Source of the DNA: Candidatus Methanarcanum hacksteinii
GTDB taxonomy: Archaea; Thermoplasmatota; Thermoplasmata; Methanomassiliicoccales; Methanomethylophilaceae
DNA length: 64,000 bases
Direction of reading: 5' to 3'
NCBI GenBank assembly: GCA_006954405.1
Contig: LVVQ01000001.1
Location: 1 to 64,000, forward strand
How positions within the stretch are numbered: the first letter of the stretch is position 1; each line of letters opens with the position of its first letter. Under the pieces are notes generated by a model. It was not told the origin of the DNA, ran no database searches, and saw only the letters and a program-made list of their open reading frames with translations. Made by a program: the position numbers and the translations under genes. Of the stretch, positions 1-9,037 are shown one piece after another.

Positions 1-2413
1 GATGATATTCGGAGAGAATGGTGTAGGGCCCACAGTCACGATGGGTAATAGTGCTGATTCTCACTCTATATTCAAAGTTGAAGAAGGTTCATTCCTGACT
101 ATTAATGGCGGTACATTCAATCTTTCTTCAGATTCATCGAACAAAGTTACTAGACTGATGCAAAACTTTGGTATGACTGTCATCAACAACGGTACATTCA
201 ATGGAGACATTGAACTTTGGTCATGCACTGTAGAAGAAAAAAACTACGACTCAACAGTAACAATTAATGAAGGTTCGTTCAACGGAAAACTTCTCAGGTT
301 ATCCGATTCCAATTTTGTATTGGATGACGAAGACAAATTCATCGTCAAAGGCGGTTCATTCACTGATATCGCGAATGCTGTGAAGTATGCAACGTCTGGT
401 GCAACAATCACACTTGCAGATGACATTAAACTTGACGAAATAATTACAGTTGAAAATAAGGCCGTAACAATCGACCTTAATGGAAAAACAATAACTGCCG
501 CAGAAACATTTACAAGTCATCATGGTGCAATATTAGTTGACAGTGAAGGAGAATTGACAATCAATGATACAAGTGTCAACAAAACGGGTGGCATAGACGT
601 ATATAGTAAAACTTTGGACGAAGATGGATCTGCGCCTATATGGGGTGCAATCGCTGTGTATCCAGTTAATGGTCACACTGCGAAATTGACAGTTAATGCT
701 GGAGAATACAAAGCGAATTACTATGCAATCGTTGGAAGCGGCAACTGCACAACTGAAGACAGAATCGAGATAACCATTAATGATGGAAAATTCGAATCAC
801 CTGATGGTTATGGGATGTATCTTCCACACGTAGGAATAACAACAATTAACAAGGGAACATTCATTGCAAAGGATTGCGCGATTGAGATACGTGCTGGTGA
901 GCTTAGTATCAAAGATGGCCAATTCGAATCAACCGCCACAGAATTCTCTTGCAGTCCCAATGGAAACGGTACCACTACATCTGGTGCTGTTATTGCCATT
1001 GCGCAGCACACTACAAAGAAAGACATAACTGTCAATATTTCTGGAGGTGTGTTCGAAGGATTGCGCGCACTTAATGAGAGCAATCCTCAAAACAACGATC
1101 CTGCACCACGTGTTGGCATATCCATAACCGGCGGTGTGTTCAAAGGAGAGATTAGTGCCGTAGATTCGATTGATTTTATCAAAGGTGGATCATTTTCGGA
1201 TCTTTCAGGTCTTGCTTACGTTGCTGAAGGAAAGGCATACAATCTTGTTGAGGACTGTGTTGTAAATTCTGATATTACAGTGAAAGAGAAAACGATATTG
1301 TCTGTTGCCGATGGTAAATCAATAACAATCAATGTTGGAAAGAAATTGACAATCCAGAAAGATGCTACATTCAACGGAACAATTCTCGGACCTAATAGTA
1401 ATAAACTCGTTGCCAACGGAATGAAAGCTGGTGAAGGCGGAATCACCATCACAGGCGGTTCGTTGATCATCAACGGTAAGATCATGGATGCAGGCGGTTC
1501 TGAGGCTGGTGTAACAGTCACCGTGACAGGTAATGCCATTAAGGTTGAAGGTACGCTGGAATCTGGTGCAACCATGGTCATCGAAGAAGGAACAGTTGTT
1601 ACCGTCGAAGACGGTAAGACATTCTCATCCGAAGGTATCATCGATAATAAAGGAATCATTACAAACGACGGTGTGCTGACGAATGACGGTACGATCAAGA
1701 TGACAGGTGCATCAGAGATTACTTCCACTGGCGACAAGAAAATTGTCAACAATGGCATCATCATCGACAATCGTAACAAAGGTGCCGAGATCGTTCCCAT
1801 CGATACAGACAGCAAGGGTATCGTCGTATCAAAGAAGAATTCCAAATTGTACGAAGATGAGGGGTTCGAAGCTGTCGCACAGGATCCTGATATGGATGTG
1901 AAATCTGAAGGTACAATCGAAGTGGATATCAACAAATTCGCTTTCATCGACCCGATCACCACCACAGGCAAGCTCGATATCGTCATGAATGACGGAGACA
2001 GACAATACACGATCACCATCCCCAAGGGAACGACGATCGCTTCAGGAACCGTCATCACTGTCAAATTCATCGAGCATCAATCTTTCGCCACCAAGTACTA
2101 CATCAACACCCCTGGTATTGAGAACTTCAGCGTGAAGCTCCCATGTCAGATCGGTTTCAAGAAGGCCAAGGTCCTCTGCGATGATTCCGAATTGGGCATA
2201 AGTGAGGTACGTTACAACAAAGGAACAGGATACGTCACATTCGATGCTGCTCACAACTCCGTGTTCACCATCGTACTGTCCGAGGCATCCCCTGCGAATG
2301 TAACAACGACTTCTGGTGGCAGCGCAACGGACGATTACTCTTTGGTGATCGCATTCGTCGTGTTGGTTGCATCACTTGGATTCCTTGTGTACGTAATAAG
2401 AAAGAAACAATGA
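1..2413 (+). CDS. Large cell-surface adhesin-like protein, 5' end outside window
   Basis: At least 803 residues, open at the left edge. There is no signal peptide at the first visible ATG (position 2), so the gene almost certainly begins upstream. The body consists of short beta-strand-rich units with recurring Gly-Gly-x-Phe and Asn-x-Gly-x-Phe motifs (for example around residues 33-40, 85-100 and 370-385), typical of right-handed beta-helix (pectin-lyase-like) adhesins. The C-terminus has a Ser/Thr-rich stretch, one hydrophobic segment (about residues 778-798) and a short basic tail, so it is anchored in the membrane with the repeats outside. By eye the 5' half is more AT-rich than the 3' half. 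Role in adhesion or cell-surface architecture is inferred; no catalytic motif was seen. It is followed by a hairpin with a T-run. Confidence 0.75.
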   Translation, partial: MIFGENGVGPTVTMGNSADSHSIFKVEEGSFLTINGGTFNLSSDSSNKVTRLMQNFGMTVINNGTFNGDIELWSCTVEEKNYDSTVTINEGSFNGKLLRLSDSNFVLDDEDKFIVKGGSFTDIANAVKYATSGATITLADDIKLDEIITVENKAVTIDLNGKTITAAETFTSHHGAILVDSEGELTINDTSVNKTGGIDVYSKTLDEDGSAPIWGAIAVYPVNGHTAKLTVNAGEYKANYYAIVGSGNCTTEDRIEITINDGKFESPDGYGMYLPHVGITTINKGTFIAKDCAIEIRAGELSIKDGQFESTATEFSCSPNGNGTTTSGAVIAIAQHTTKKDITVNISGGVFEGLRALNESNPQNNDPAPRVGISITGGVFKGEISAVDSIDFIKGGSFSDLSGLAYVAEGKAYNLVEDCVVNSDITVKEKTILSVADGKSITINVGKKLTIQKDATFNGTILGPNSNKLVANGMKAGEGGITITGGSLIINGKIMDAGGSEAGVTVTVTGNAIKVEGTLESGATMVIEEGTVVTVEDGKTFSSEGIIDNKGIITNDGVLTNDGTIKMTGASEITSTGDKKIVNNGIIIDNRNKGAEIVPIDTDSKGIVVSKKNSKLYEDEGFEAVAQDPDMDVKSEGTIEVDINKFAFIDPITTTGKLDIVMNDGDRQYTITIPKGTTIASGTVITVKFIEHQSFATKYYINTPGIENFSVKLPCQIGFKKAKVLCDDSELGISEVRYNKGTGYVTFDAAHNSVFTIVLSEASPANVTTTSGGSATDDYSLVIAFVVLVASLGFLVYVIRKKQ

Positions 2414-2424
2414 ATTAACTAAAC

Positions 2425-2476
2425 ACGGGATCTGAGGGGCATTCCAAGTGATGTCCTTCGGACCCGTCCTTTTTCT
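2425..2476 (+). terminator. Hairpin plus T-run after the adhesin gene
   Basis: ACGGG and CCCGT arms enclose an inner GTCC-TTC-GGAC hairpin, followed by a T-rich run. It lies just after the adhesin stop codon. The T-run runs directly into the TATA-like box of the next gene. Confidence 0.5.
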
Positions 2477-2499
2477 TTATCCATCGGAGTTCGATAACC

Positions 2500-2766
2500 A
2501 TGAGCGAATACAGATTGAGTGTAATAGAAGAGAGGCATATGCTATCGATAATCCTGTATCTATACAGATGCGGAAAGGCTACCAAGAGCAATATCTATGA
2601 TAATGTATCCAAGAATCCAAGGATGCCTTTGAAATTAAATATATTGGAGGATGAGGGACTGATATCCATGAAACGTGGATCGCCCACATTCGTAATATTG
2701 ACTGAGAAAGGAAGGAGGATCGCCGAATCACTCGACCTCATCGAGTGTACTTTGGGAAAAATATGA
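2500..2766 (+). CDS. Small winged-helix DNA-binding protein
   Basis: 88 residues. The middle reads as a winged helix-turn-helix: a helix over residues 13-24, a turn and recognition helix around SNIYDNV to LKLNILEDEGLI, then a short hairpin wing and LTEKGRRIAE. This is the ArsR/MarR-like archaeal small-regulator type with no sensor domain. A TATA-like box (CTTTATCC, about 2475-2482) is centred some 24 nt before the ATG, so the mRNA is probably leaderless. The target is unknown. Neighbours are an adhesin upstream and a convergent corrinoid-activation protein downstream, so regulation of surface-protein expression is possible but unproven. Confidence 0.75.
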   Translation: MSEYRLSVIEERHMLSIILYLYRCGKATKSNIYDNVSKNPRMPLKLNILEDEGLISMKRGSPTFVILTEKGRRIAESLDLIECTLGKI

Positions 2767-3100
2767 GCCCATTCTAGAATTTGTTTACGAAACCACTTAG
2801 AAACCAATTAGGGAACCGTCTATATGATATTCTGACAGGAATGCTCGATTGAGAGCGTATTCGTCCCAATATGATATCATCTTGTATTCTTATTTGCAGA
2901 TATCATATCGATGCCAACGTTCGCCTTGTGTCATATATTGATATTTTATTACTACTAAAGGGGGACTTGCGTCGATGATGGGATATGATTTCACTCTGAT
3001 GTGATGTCAGACTCGTATTCAAGTAAGTGTCCCTCAACATGAAGTGAACAAGAACCCACTATTGGTATTGAATAGGATTATTGAATTTTTGACGTAAAAC
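2767..3100. other. Intergenic stretch without a recognisable gene
   Basis: About 330 bases between the winged-helix gene and the convergent ASKHA gene. It is AT-rich, with TATA-like strings near 2820 and 2935, but no open frame, RNA gene or strong hairpin was recognised. Confidence 0.5.
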
Positions 3101-4603
3101 TCACTTCGCCTTCAGAACACTAGGGAACAATGACGCATCCGTATGAGGAAGGAATTGTGCAGACATGTATTCATCGAAGAAAATAGGATCTGATGAGAGA
3201 TCGACATATGTCATCTTCGGGAACACCTCATAGATACGTTCCCTGAACGTATGCGATAGCAATGCCTTCTTCGCACCAGACAATGATGAGTTCCCCAGAT
3301 AATGGTACTTATCCCTATCCACATCAGGGAACAACCCTATAGCGATCGCAGAATCCATGTTTATGAAATTACCGAAGCCGCCTGCGATATAGATGTTCTC
3401 CAGATCGTTGAACTCCACGCCGAGATTACGTACCATAGACCTCGTTGCCGAATATATCGCCGCCTTCGTCATGATCACATTCTCGATCTCGCTCTCGGTG
3501 ATGACCACATCACCGACCACCGTGAACACGCCATCCTTCGCACCCGATATCTCTGTGAACCTTCCGCGCTTATCCACATAACCATTCAGGAACAGCTGTG
3601 CTACCAGATCGATCACACCAGAACCGCATATCCCGATGGGTTCCGCATTCCCTATCACAGTATACTCGACCTTGCCGTCGGATATCCTCACACTGTCCAC
3701 AGCACCCGTGCATGCGATCATTCCCGATGTCATCTGAGAACCTTCGAATGCGGGCCCAGCTGATGACGAACAGCACATCAGCATATCCTGATTGCCCAAT
3801 GCTATCTCCCCATTCGTACCGACATCTATCAGCAGCGACAGACCATCTATCCTGTCCATCCCAGAATCCACTATGTCGCTGGTGATATCTCCTCCGACAT
3901 ACGAAGAGACCGACGGCATGCATATCACTGTTGCCGATGGATCGATATCCAACATACTCTCCTTGCCCGTTATCTTGGCATCCTTCACCACAGGTTCGAA
4001 CGGTGGCAATCTTATCGGCGACGGATCTATCCCGAGGAAGAGATGCGTCATCGCAGTGTTGCCTGCGACGTATGCGGATTTTATCTTTGTTCTATCTTTG
4101 AATCCCGATAATAGACGATTTATGGAATCAAGGACCAATAACCTAAGCTCATTGGTCCCTCCTTCCTCCGCATACTGTATCCTCGCCAGCACATCCTCTC
4201 CCCTGGAGCGCTGTGCGTTGGCTCCGCTGGCACTGTAGACCTCATCACCATTGGACATATCTAGCACAGATATCGCAATGGTCGTCGTACCTATGTCCAC
4301 GGCCAACCCATATCCATCGGATATGGGAGACAACTCATCTACCTTGGATTTCCTATCCGTAGCGGCTATGACCTTACCCACATCCTTCCTCGGTACCTTG
4401 ACGACCATCCCATCATATACCGCGGTCTGACAGGACAACACCCTCTCATTGTCAACGAGTACGATGCATCTTCCGCATCTTCCCCTGCCTCCGCATGGAA
4501 GTCTTATCTCCACTCCCGCTTTGACAGCGGCATCGGATATCATCGTACCCTCAGGTACCTCTGCGACCTTATCATCTAGAAGGAATCTCACACGGCATGC
4601 CAT
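3101..4603 (-). CDS. 2Fe-2S/ASKHA corrinoid-activation protein (RACE/RamA-like, DUF4445)
   Basis: About 500 residues. It starts with a plant-type 2Fe-2S ferredoxin domain (cysteines in CGGRGRCGRC and a later LSCQ), followed by a linker and a large ASKHA-fold ATPase domain with the phosphate-binding motifs VDIGTTT and DVGTNGE plus a C-terminal IAGGFGNF motif. This arrangement is that of the COG3894/DUF4445 family, whose known members reduce Co(II) corrinoid proteins to Co(I) using ATP. It is shorter than bacterial RACE proteins and differs from methanogen RamA, which carries 4Fe-4S clusters at its C-terminus. The start chosen (ATG at 4603) lies about 30 nt after a TATA box at 4628-4637 on this strand; an in-frame ATG at 4627 would sit on the promoter. 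No methyltransferase gene is adjacent, so the partner is unknown. Confidence 0.85.
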   Translation of the reverse strand: MACRVRFLLDDKVAEVPEGTMISDAAVKAGVEIRLPCGGRGRCGRCIVLVDNERVLSCQTAVYDGMVVKVPRKDVGKVIAATDRKSKVDELSPISDGYGLAVDIGTTTIAISVLDMSNGDEVYSASGANAQRSRGEDVLARIQYAEEGGTNELRLLVLDSINRLLSGFKDRTKIKSAYVAGNTAMTHLFLGIDPSPIRLPPFEPVVKDAKITGKESMLDIDPSATVICMPSVSSYVGGDITSDIVDSGMDRIDGLSLLIDVGTNGEIALGNQDMLMCCSSSAGPAFEGSQMTSGMIACTGAVDSVRISDGKVEYTVIGNAEPIGICGSGVIDLVAQLFLNGYVDKRGRFTEISGAKDGVFTVVGDVVITESEIENVIMTKAAIYSATRSMVRNLGVEFNDLENIYIAGGFGNFINMDSAIAIGLFPDVDRDKYHYLGNSSLSGAKKALLSHTFRERIYEVFPKMTYVDLSSDPIFFDEYMSAQFLPHTDASLFPSVLKAK

Positions 4604-4627
4604 ATGTGCAACATATGGCCACATCAT

Positions 4628-4637
4628 GATAAAAACA
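4628..4637 (-). promoter_or_regulatory. TATA box for the corrinoid-activation gene
   Basis: TGTTTTTATC on the minus strand, centred about 30 nt before the ATG at 4603. It supports a leaderless transcript and the shorter start. Confidence 0.5.
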
Positions 4638-4645
4638 AAGCGGAA

Positions 4646-5494
4646 TCAGAATTCGGATTCGACGATGGAATCATACAACGAATCCACTTCCTTGTCATCC
4701 ATACCTATGGTCGGGAAATATACAGGAACGGAATGTTTGGTGACATCCACGGAATCCAGGTCCTTCAGGGAGGTACCTTTCACCACACCCAATATCTCCT
4801 TCTGCGTCTCGGTGCTTGATGGTTCTATGACTCTCAAAGTGGGATCATATCTCCTCAATAGATCGATGTCGTGATTACCCACTACCAATGCACGGCAGCC
4901 GCGCTTCATCATCATCCATGCGGATACTGTGCCTCTCTTGTCATAGGATTCTGCGATCACACGTCCCTGACTCCCCAATGGCAATCCTCCAGGGCATGCG
5001 ATGTATTCGTCGAAGATGTATGCTTTATTGTTCCTAACCTCTACGTAGAATGTCTTGTCAGGTTCCTTCAGATCTACTTTGATCCCCTTATCCTCATTGC
5101 GTATGAAGATAGCAGAACCTGCCTCCCTGCCAACGTCCATACTCGTATACGGTTGGGAGCCTTCCCTCCTAGCCTTCACAGCGAACGATTGCCCTTCGGA
5201 TATGCGTCCGACGGAATAGTCCGCCGCCGTATCGCAGATATCCTGCATATCCGATGAACATACCTCAGCCACGGACAATGAACCTATCCCGAATACTTTT
5301 TTTACGGACCTTACGCACCCTTTGATGTCCTCGGTCTCGATGTAATAGCGTGCATCGGCGAATGTGATGAATGCCTCTATGCCATCAGCTGCCAACATCG
5401 TCAGCATATTGTCCTTGAGTATGCTCTCGAACCTCCTCCTCACAGGAGTGCTCTTGAGCCCGATCTCACAGTACCTTACGAGGACTATAGTCAC
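4646..5494 (-). CDS. Degenerate ThiI-like THUMP protein lacking the PP-loop motif
   Basis: 282 residues. The N-terminal half has the ferredoxin-like plus THUMP organisation of ThiI (LVRYCEIGLKS at the start, then VKKVFGIGS and FAVKARREGS), including the GLPLGSQGRV lead-in that in ThiI precedes the ATP-pyrophosphatase loop SGGxDS. Here that loop is replaced by ESYDKRGTVS, so the ATP-binding signature is gone, although the following AWMMMKRG helix is kept. The C-terminal part is about 100 residues shorter than in ThiI (near 390 total) but retains a recognisable VVKGTSLKDL and PTIGMDDKEV tail. It probably binds tRNA through THUMP without catalysing 4-thiouridylation or thiazole sulfur transfer. 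It lies just upstream of the corrinoid-activation gene with a 42-base gap. Confidence 0.75.
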   Translation of the reverse strand: MTIVLVRYCEIGLKSTPVRRRFESILKDNMLTMLAADGIEAFITFADARYYIETEDIKGCVRSVKKVFGIGSLSVAEVCSSDMQDICDTAADYSVGRISEGQSFAVKARREGSQPYTSMDVGREAGSAIFIRNEDKGIKVDLKEPDKTFYVEVRNNKAYIFDEYIACPGGLPLGSQGRVIAESYDKRGTVSAWMMMKRGCRALVVGNHDIDLLRRYDPTLRVIEPSSTETQKEILGVVKGTSLKDLDSVDVTKHSVPVYFPTIGMDDKEVDSLYDSIVESEF

Positions 5495-5758
5495 GATACA
5501 ACCCTAACACACATCATGGTATAATTGTGACGGACGGCTTATTGCATAGGCTACTATCCCGTCATAATCTAATTGAGCGCTGAATTCCTCATTATCTTTA
5601 TTTTCAGTAAAATTTTTACCGAAAACTGTCATAAGTTAGTGAAAAACCTTCACATTATTACTTTAGTGTTTTTCTCAATGCGTGAACCATTGACCCAAAT
5701 CGAAGCAAGAATCTAACGACCGATAAAGATAATATGGGCGATAACATCCCGCAGGACC
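5495..5758. other. AT-rich divergent intergenic region
   Basis: Separates the ThiI-like gene (minus) from the TauE gene (plus). It contains an inverted pair GAAAAAC / GTTTTTC about 20 bases apart near 5643-5677 and, at 5728-5735, a TATA-like GATAATAT centred 26-27 nt before the tauE ATG. No gene was seen. Confidence 0.45.
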
Positions 5759-6571
5759 ATGGAACCGATACTGTTGCTATCGCTGATCATAATTGGCCTC
5801 CTAGCGGGTGTCCTCGGTGCATTGTTCGGTATCGGAGGCGGGATAATCATCATCCCTATGCTAACCATATTCTACAGCATGTCCGCAGCGGATGCTGCGG
5901 CAGTCAGTCTTATCGGTATCGTAGCGACATCCGTAGGCGGCACTGTGTATTACATGGAGAATAAGGTCACCAACATACGCCTGGGCCTATTGTTGGAGAT
6001 AAGTACCGTCATAGGTTCCATGATCGGTGTCTTCCTTGCTCTGGCCTTGGAAAGTTGGATCATAGTGCTCGTATTCTCCGCCGTGCTCACACTCACGGCG
6101 ATAAAGATGCTTCTCAATCCTTCTATGGATGTCACGGGTACGGAGGACGGAGAGTTCTCATACAACGATCTGAAGACTGGTGAAACGATAAGATACGATA
6201 TCGAACACAAAGGGATCGGATTCTCATCATGTGTGCTGGCAGGGATAATATCCTCACTCACTGGTGTGGGTGGAGGATTGATCAAGGTACCCATCATGAA
6301 CATGGTCATGAAGGTACCTATGAAGGCCGCGACTGCGACCAGCAGCTACATGATAGGCATCACTGCATTCTCTGGTTCCATCCTCTACTTCCTGAGCGGA
6401 CACGTTGACCTGGAGATGGCGGCATTCGTAGCAATAGGTACGTTCCTCGGAGCTGTGATAGGCAGCCGCTTATCAAGAAGATTCGACAGCTCTTCGATGA
6501 AGAAGTACTTCTCGATCCTCGTATTGGCGATAGCATTCGTCATGGTGTTGCAAGCAGGAGGCATCCTATGA
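5759..6571 (+). CDS. TauE/SafE-family sulfite or anion permease
   Basis: 270 residues with about eight hydrophobic segments and the two family signatures: a glycine-rich LGALFGIGGGIIIIPML near the N-terminus and its internal counterpart ISSLTGVGGGLIKVPIM near residue 180. These inverted-repeat motifs define the TauE/SafE (DUF81) family of membrane exporters for sulfite, sulfoacetate and related anions. The substrate cannot be read from sequence. The ATG at 5759 sits 26-27 nt after a TATA-like box. The gene overlaps the following DUF1634 gene by four bases (ATGA), a pairing seen in many archaea. Confidence 0.85.
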   Translation: MEPILLLSLIIIGLLAGVLGALFGIGGGIIIIPMLTIFYSMSAADAAAVSLIGIVATSVGGTVYYMENKVTNIRLGLLLEISTVIGSMIGVFLALALESWIIVLVFSAVLTLTAIKMLLNPSMDVTGTEDGEFSYNDLKTGETIRYDIEHKGIGFSSCVLAGIISSLTGVGGGLIKVPIMNMVMKVPMKAATATSSYMIGITAFSGSILYFLSGHVDLEMAAFVAIGTFLGAVIGSRLSRRFDSSSMKKYFSILVLAIAFVMVLQAGGIL

Positions 6572-6843
6572 ATATCGAATCCATAACAGCGAGGACGATG
6601 AAATACTCCGTCACCACCAGTATAATATTGATCATCATAGGCATCATCATCGATATGATGGATGTCACCGATGTCGTACTCTATGCAGGCATTGGTGCGT
6701 TGATATTGTGCCCGTTGTTGGGAGTGATCGTGACAACGATATGTCTTCTCATCGAGAAGGACAGGAAATGGATCTTGGTCGCTATGACACTCATAGCGAT
6801 TTCCGCCATAAATATGGCGATTTCCGTAATCATGATTGATTGA
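6568..6843 (+). CDS. DUF1634-like small membrane protein
   Basis: 91 residues with three hydrophobic helices (about 16-31, 35-60 and 68-88) and a basic EKDRK loop. DUF1634 proteins are small membrane proteins frequently encoded directly after TauE/SafE permeases. The ATGA overlap here makes co-translation likely. It probably acts as an accessory subunit of the upstream transporter (inference from context). Confidence 0.75.
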   Translation: MNIESITARTMKYSVTTSIILIIIGIIIDMMDVTDVVLYAGIGALILCPLLGVIVTTICLLIEKDRKWILVAMTLIAISAINMAISVIMID

Positions 6844-6878
6844 ATTCGTAAACATATCTCGAAACCCATCGATTATCG

Positions 6879-6899
6879 TAAGAAAATTCCAATTTCTTA
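6879..6899. promoter_or_regulatory. 21-bp palindrome upstream of the Lrp/lysine operon promoter
   Basis: Perfect 7-base arms TAAGAAA and TTTCTTA separated by seven bases, ending seven bases before the TATA box at 6907-6915. Position and symmetry fit an operator, plausibly for the Lrp/AsnC protein encoded just downstream. Binding is inferred. Confidence 0.45.
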
Positions 6900-6906
6900 G
6901 GGCAAG

Positions 6907-6915
6907 TTAATATAT
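6907..6915 (+). promoter_or_regulatory. TATA box of the lysine operon
   Basis: TTAATATAT, placing the transcription start near 6937 and leaving a leader of about 30 nt with a Shine-Dalgarno sequence AAGGAGA at 6951-6957 before the ATG at 6967. This leadered start contrasts with the many leaderless promoters in the window. Confidence 0.6.
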
Positions 6916-6966
6916 CGGCTACGTCTCTCTTATCCGATAATAACAGCCGCAAGGAGAGATTTCGAT

Positions 6967-7389
6967 ATGGCAGACAGTCTTGACAACCGTATCCTGGAGA
7001 TTCTCAAGAAGGATTCCAGGTGCCCGTTCGTCGATATCGCGGCCAGACTTGGCGTATCCGAGGGTACGATCAGAAGCAGGGTCCGCAAACTCACAGAGGA
7101 CGGGACGATCAGAGGATTCACGATAAAGACGAGCTCGAAGAACGTGAAGGCATTGGTGGAGATCCGTATCGATGTCAACACGGACACTGAGGAGATAGCC
7201 AAGGAATTGGCAGAATACTCTGGTGTTTCCGAGGTATACGAGGTCACAGGCGACCAGGACATAATCGCGATCGTGGATGTGGAATCATCACATCAATTGA
7301 ATGAGATAATCGAGAAGGTAAGGCACTATGATAGTATCATCAGTACCCGTACCCGTCTCATATTGAAGGAACATGTGGGGGTGATCTGA
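6967..7389 (+). CDS. Lrp/AsnC-family transcriptional regulator
   Basis: 140 residues. The N-terminal helix-turn-helix (LDNRILEILKKDSRCPF, then LGVSEGTIRSRVRKL) is followed by a RAM/ACT-like ligand domain (about residues 65-138, including VTGDQDIIAIVDV). It heads the lysine operon and overlaps dapA by one base (TGATG). By analogy with archaeal LysM-type regulators it probably senses lysine or a related amino acid and controls this operon. A palindrome just upstream of its promoter is a candidate autoregulatory site. Confidence 0.85.
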   Translation: MADSLDNRILEILKKDSRCPFVDIAARLGVSEGTIRSRVRKLTEDGTIRGFTIKTSSKNVKALVEIRIDVNTDTEEIAKELAEYSGVSEVYEVTGDQDIIAIVDVESSHQLNEIIEKVRHYDSIISTRTRLILKEHVGVI

Positions 7390-8261
7390 TGTTCGGAGGA
7401 ACAGCAACAGCATTGATAACACCGTTCAAGGACGACGGTTCTGTCGACGAGGACGGATTGAGGAGATTGGTAGATTTCCAAGAAGAGAATGGGGCGAATG
7501 TGCTCATTCCATGCGGTTCCACAGGGGAATCCGCAACGCTCAGTCATGAAGAACATATCCGTGTAGTGGAGATAGTGAGGGATCAGGCGAAGCATGCGAA
7601 GATCATCGCAGGCGCCGGTAGTAACTCCACGGCCGAGGCCGTGTATCTCAGTAAGGCAGCTGCGGATTTGGGATGTGACGGTATCCTGTCCATCTCGCCG
7701 TACTACAACAAGCCTACTCAGGAAGGCATCTATCTTCACTTCAAAGCCATCAGCGAAGCAATCGATATCCCGCTGATCATCTATAACGTGCCTGGAAGGA
7801 CAGGAAGTAACATCACTGCGGACACAACGCTCAGGTTGGCAGAACTGCCCAACATCTCCGCCATAAAGGAGGCTAGCGGCAATGTCAATCAGATACAAGA
7901 GATACTCTGTAAGAGGCCGAAGGGTTTCGAAGTCCTCTCCGGAGACGATGGACTCACATTCCCATTGATGGGAATGGGGTGCGACGGAGTGATATCCGTC
8001 GCAGCTAACTGCTGTCCCCGCTCCATGAGCCAGATGATAAATCTCTGTAAGCAGGAGAAGTACCTTGAGGCAAGAGAGATACACTTCAAGCTCATGTCTC
8101 TGTTCAATGACCTGTTCATAGAATCCAACCCAATACCGATCAAATACGTCATGAAGAGACTCGGATACGGCAACGGTAGGCCTAGGCTCCCGCTGACCGA
8201 ACTCTCGGCGAAGAACCGTCCGATACTTGACATGGACATCGCAAGACTGGGATTGATATGA
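7389..8261 (+). CDS. dapA: 4-hydroxy-tetrahydrodipicolinate synthase
   Basis: 290 residues, the usual DapA length. It condenses pyruvate with aspartate semialdehyde, the first committed step of diaminopimelate synthesis. Visible family motifs are the GGTATALITPF start, the GSTGES phosphate/carboxylate loop, the SPYYNKPTQEG segment with the catalytic tyrosine, YNVPGRTG, and the Schiff-base lysine in ISAIKEASG. It is cytosolic. Its start overlaps the regulator's stop by one base, and its end overlaps dapB by four. Confidence 0.95.
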   Translation: MFGGTATALITPFKDDGSVDEDGLRRLVDFQEENGANVLIPCGSTGESATLSHEEHIRVVEIVRDQAKHAKIIAGAGSNSTAEAVYLSKAAADLGCDGILSISPYYNKPTQEGIYLHFKAISEAIDIPLIIYNVPGRTGSNITADTTLRLAELPNISAIKEASGNVNQIQEILCKRPKGFEVLSGDDGLTFPLMGMGCDGVISVAANCCPRSMSQMINLCKQEKYLEAREIHFKLMSLFNDLFIESNPIPIKYVMKRLGYGNGRPRLPLTELSAKNRPILDMDIARLGLI

Positions 8262-9037
8262 TCAACCTTGTGGTAGGAGGAGCCACTGGAAAACTCGGTC
8301 GCATGGTATGCGACCTTGCGATGGAATCGGAGGATATCGAACTAGTCGGTGCTACGGTATCGAAGTCCGGAGGCAATGTAGATAGGATGCTCTATGACGG
8401 CGTCAAGGCATCCGCACCAGAGGATCTTATGAGATTGTTGGATGATGCCGACGTATACGTCGACCTCACCACGCCCTCTGCTGCTTCGAAGATTATCGCA
8501 GATGTACCATCGACAGGTACGAACATCATAGTGGGAACCACAGGGATCGATGCCACATCGATACAGGAACTCACAGACAGAGTGTCCGAATATGGCGTAT
8601 CAGGGATAATATCCGCGAATTTCGCTAGAGGCGTCAACGTATTCTGGAAGATGTGCGAGGTAATGGCCTCCGCACTCCAAGGATATGATATCGAGGTCAT
8701 CGAGACGCATCACAGACACAAGAAGGACGCACCGTCCGGTACCGCCATGGAGGCCGTACGCAGGATACAGAGCGTCACAAATATAAACGATTTAGAATAC
8801 GGCAGACAAGGCGTGACCGGAGAGAGGGGACAGGAGATCTGCATCCACTCCGTCAGAGCAGGGGATGTCTACGGCGACCATACTGTCATGTTCGGCGGCA
8901 GTATGGAATTGCTTGAATTGAAACATAGATCGGTATCGCGCGAAGTGTTCGCGAGAGGATGTATGGATACGATCAGATGGATAGCCGACAAGAAGGACGG
9001 GAAGATGCATACGATGAACGAGGTGTTCAATCTATGA
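8258..9037 (+). CDS. dapB: 4-hydroxy-tetrahydrodipicolinate reductase
   Basis: 259 residues. It has an N-terminal NAD(P)-binding Rossmann motif (VVGGATGKLGRMV) and the DapB signature with catalytic residues in ETHHRHKKDAPSGTA (His pair and Lys). It reduces the DapA product to tetrahydrodipicolinate. ATGA overlaps join it to dapA upstream and lysC downstream, so it is translated from the same polycistron. Confidence 0.95.
   Translation: MINLVVGGATGKLGRMVCDLAMESEDIELVGATVSKSGGNVDRMLYDGVKASAPEDLMRLLDDADVYVDLTTPSAASKIIADVPSTGTNIIVGTTGIDATSIQELTDRVSEYGVSGIISANFARGVNVFWKMCEVMASALQGYDIEVIETHHRHKKDAPSGTAMEAVRRIQSVTNINDLEYGRQGVTGERGQEICIHSVRAGDVYGDHTVMFGGSMELLELKHRSVSREVFARGCMDTIRWIADKKDGKMHTMNEVFNL

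Noticed and set aside
1216..2070. 284-codon open frame antisense to the adhesin gene
   Set aside because: It mirrors the codon pattern of the repeat-rich sense gene, has no promoter or family motif, and is one of many long shadow frames.
7326..8084. 252-codon antisense frame over dapA
   Set aside because: dapA is unambiguous; the antisense protein has no recognisable domain.
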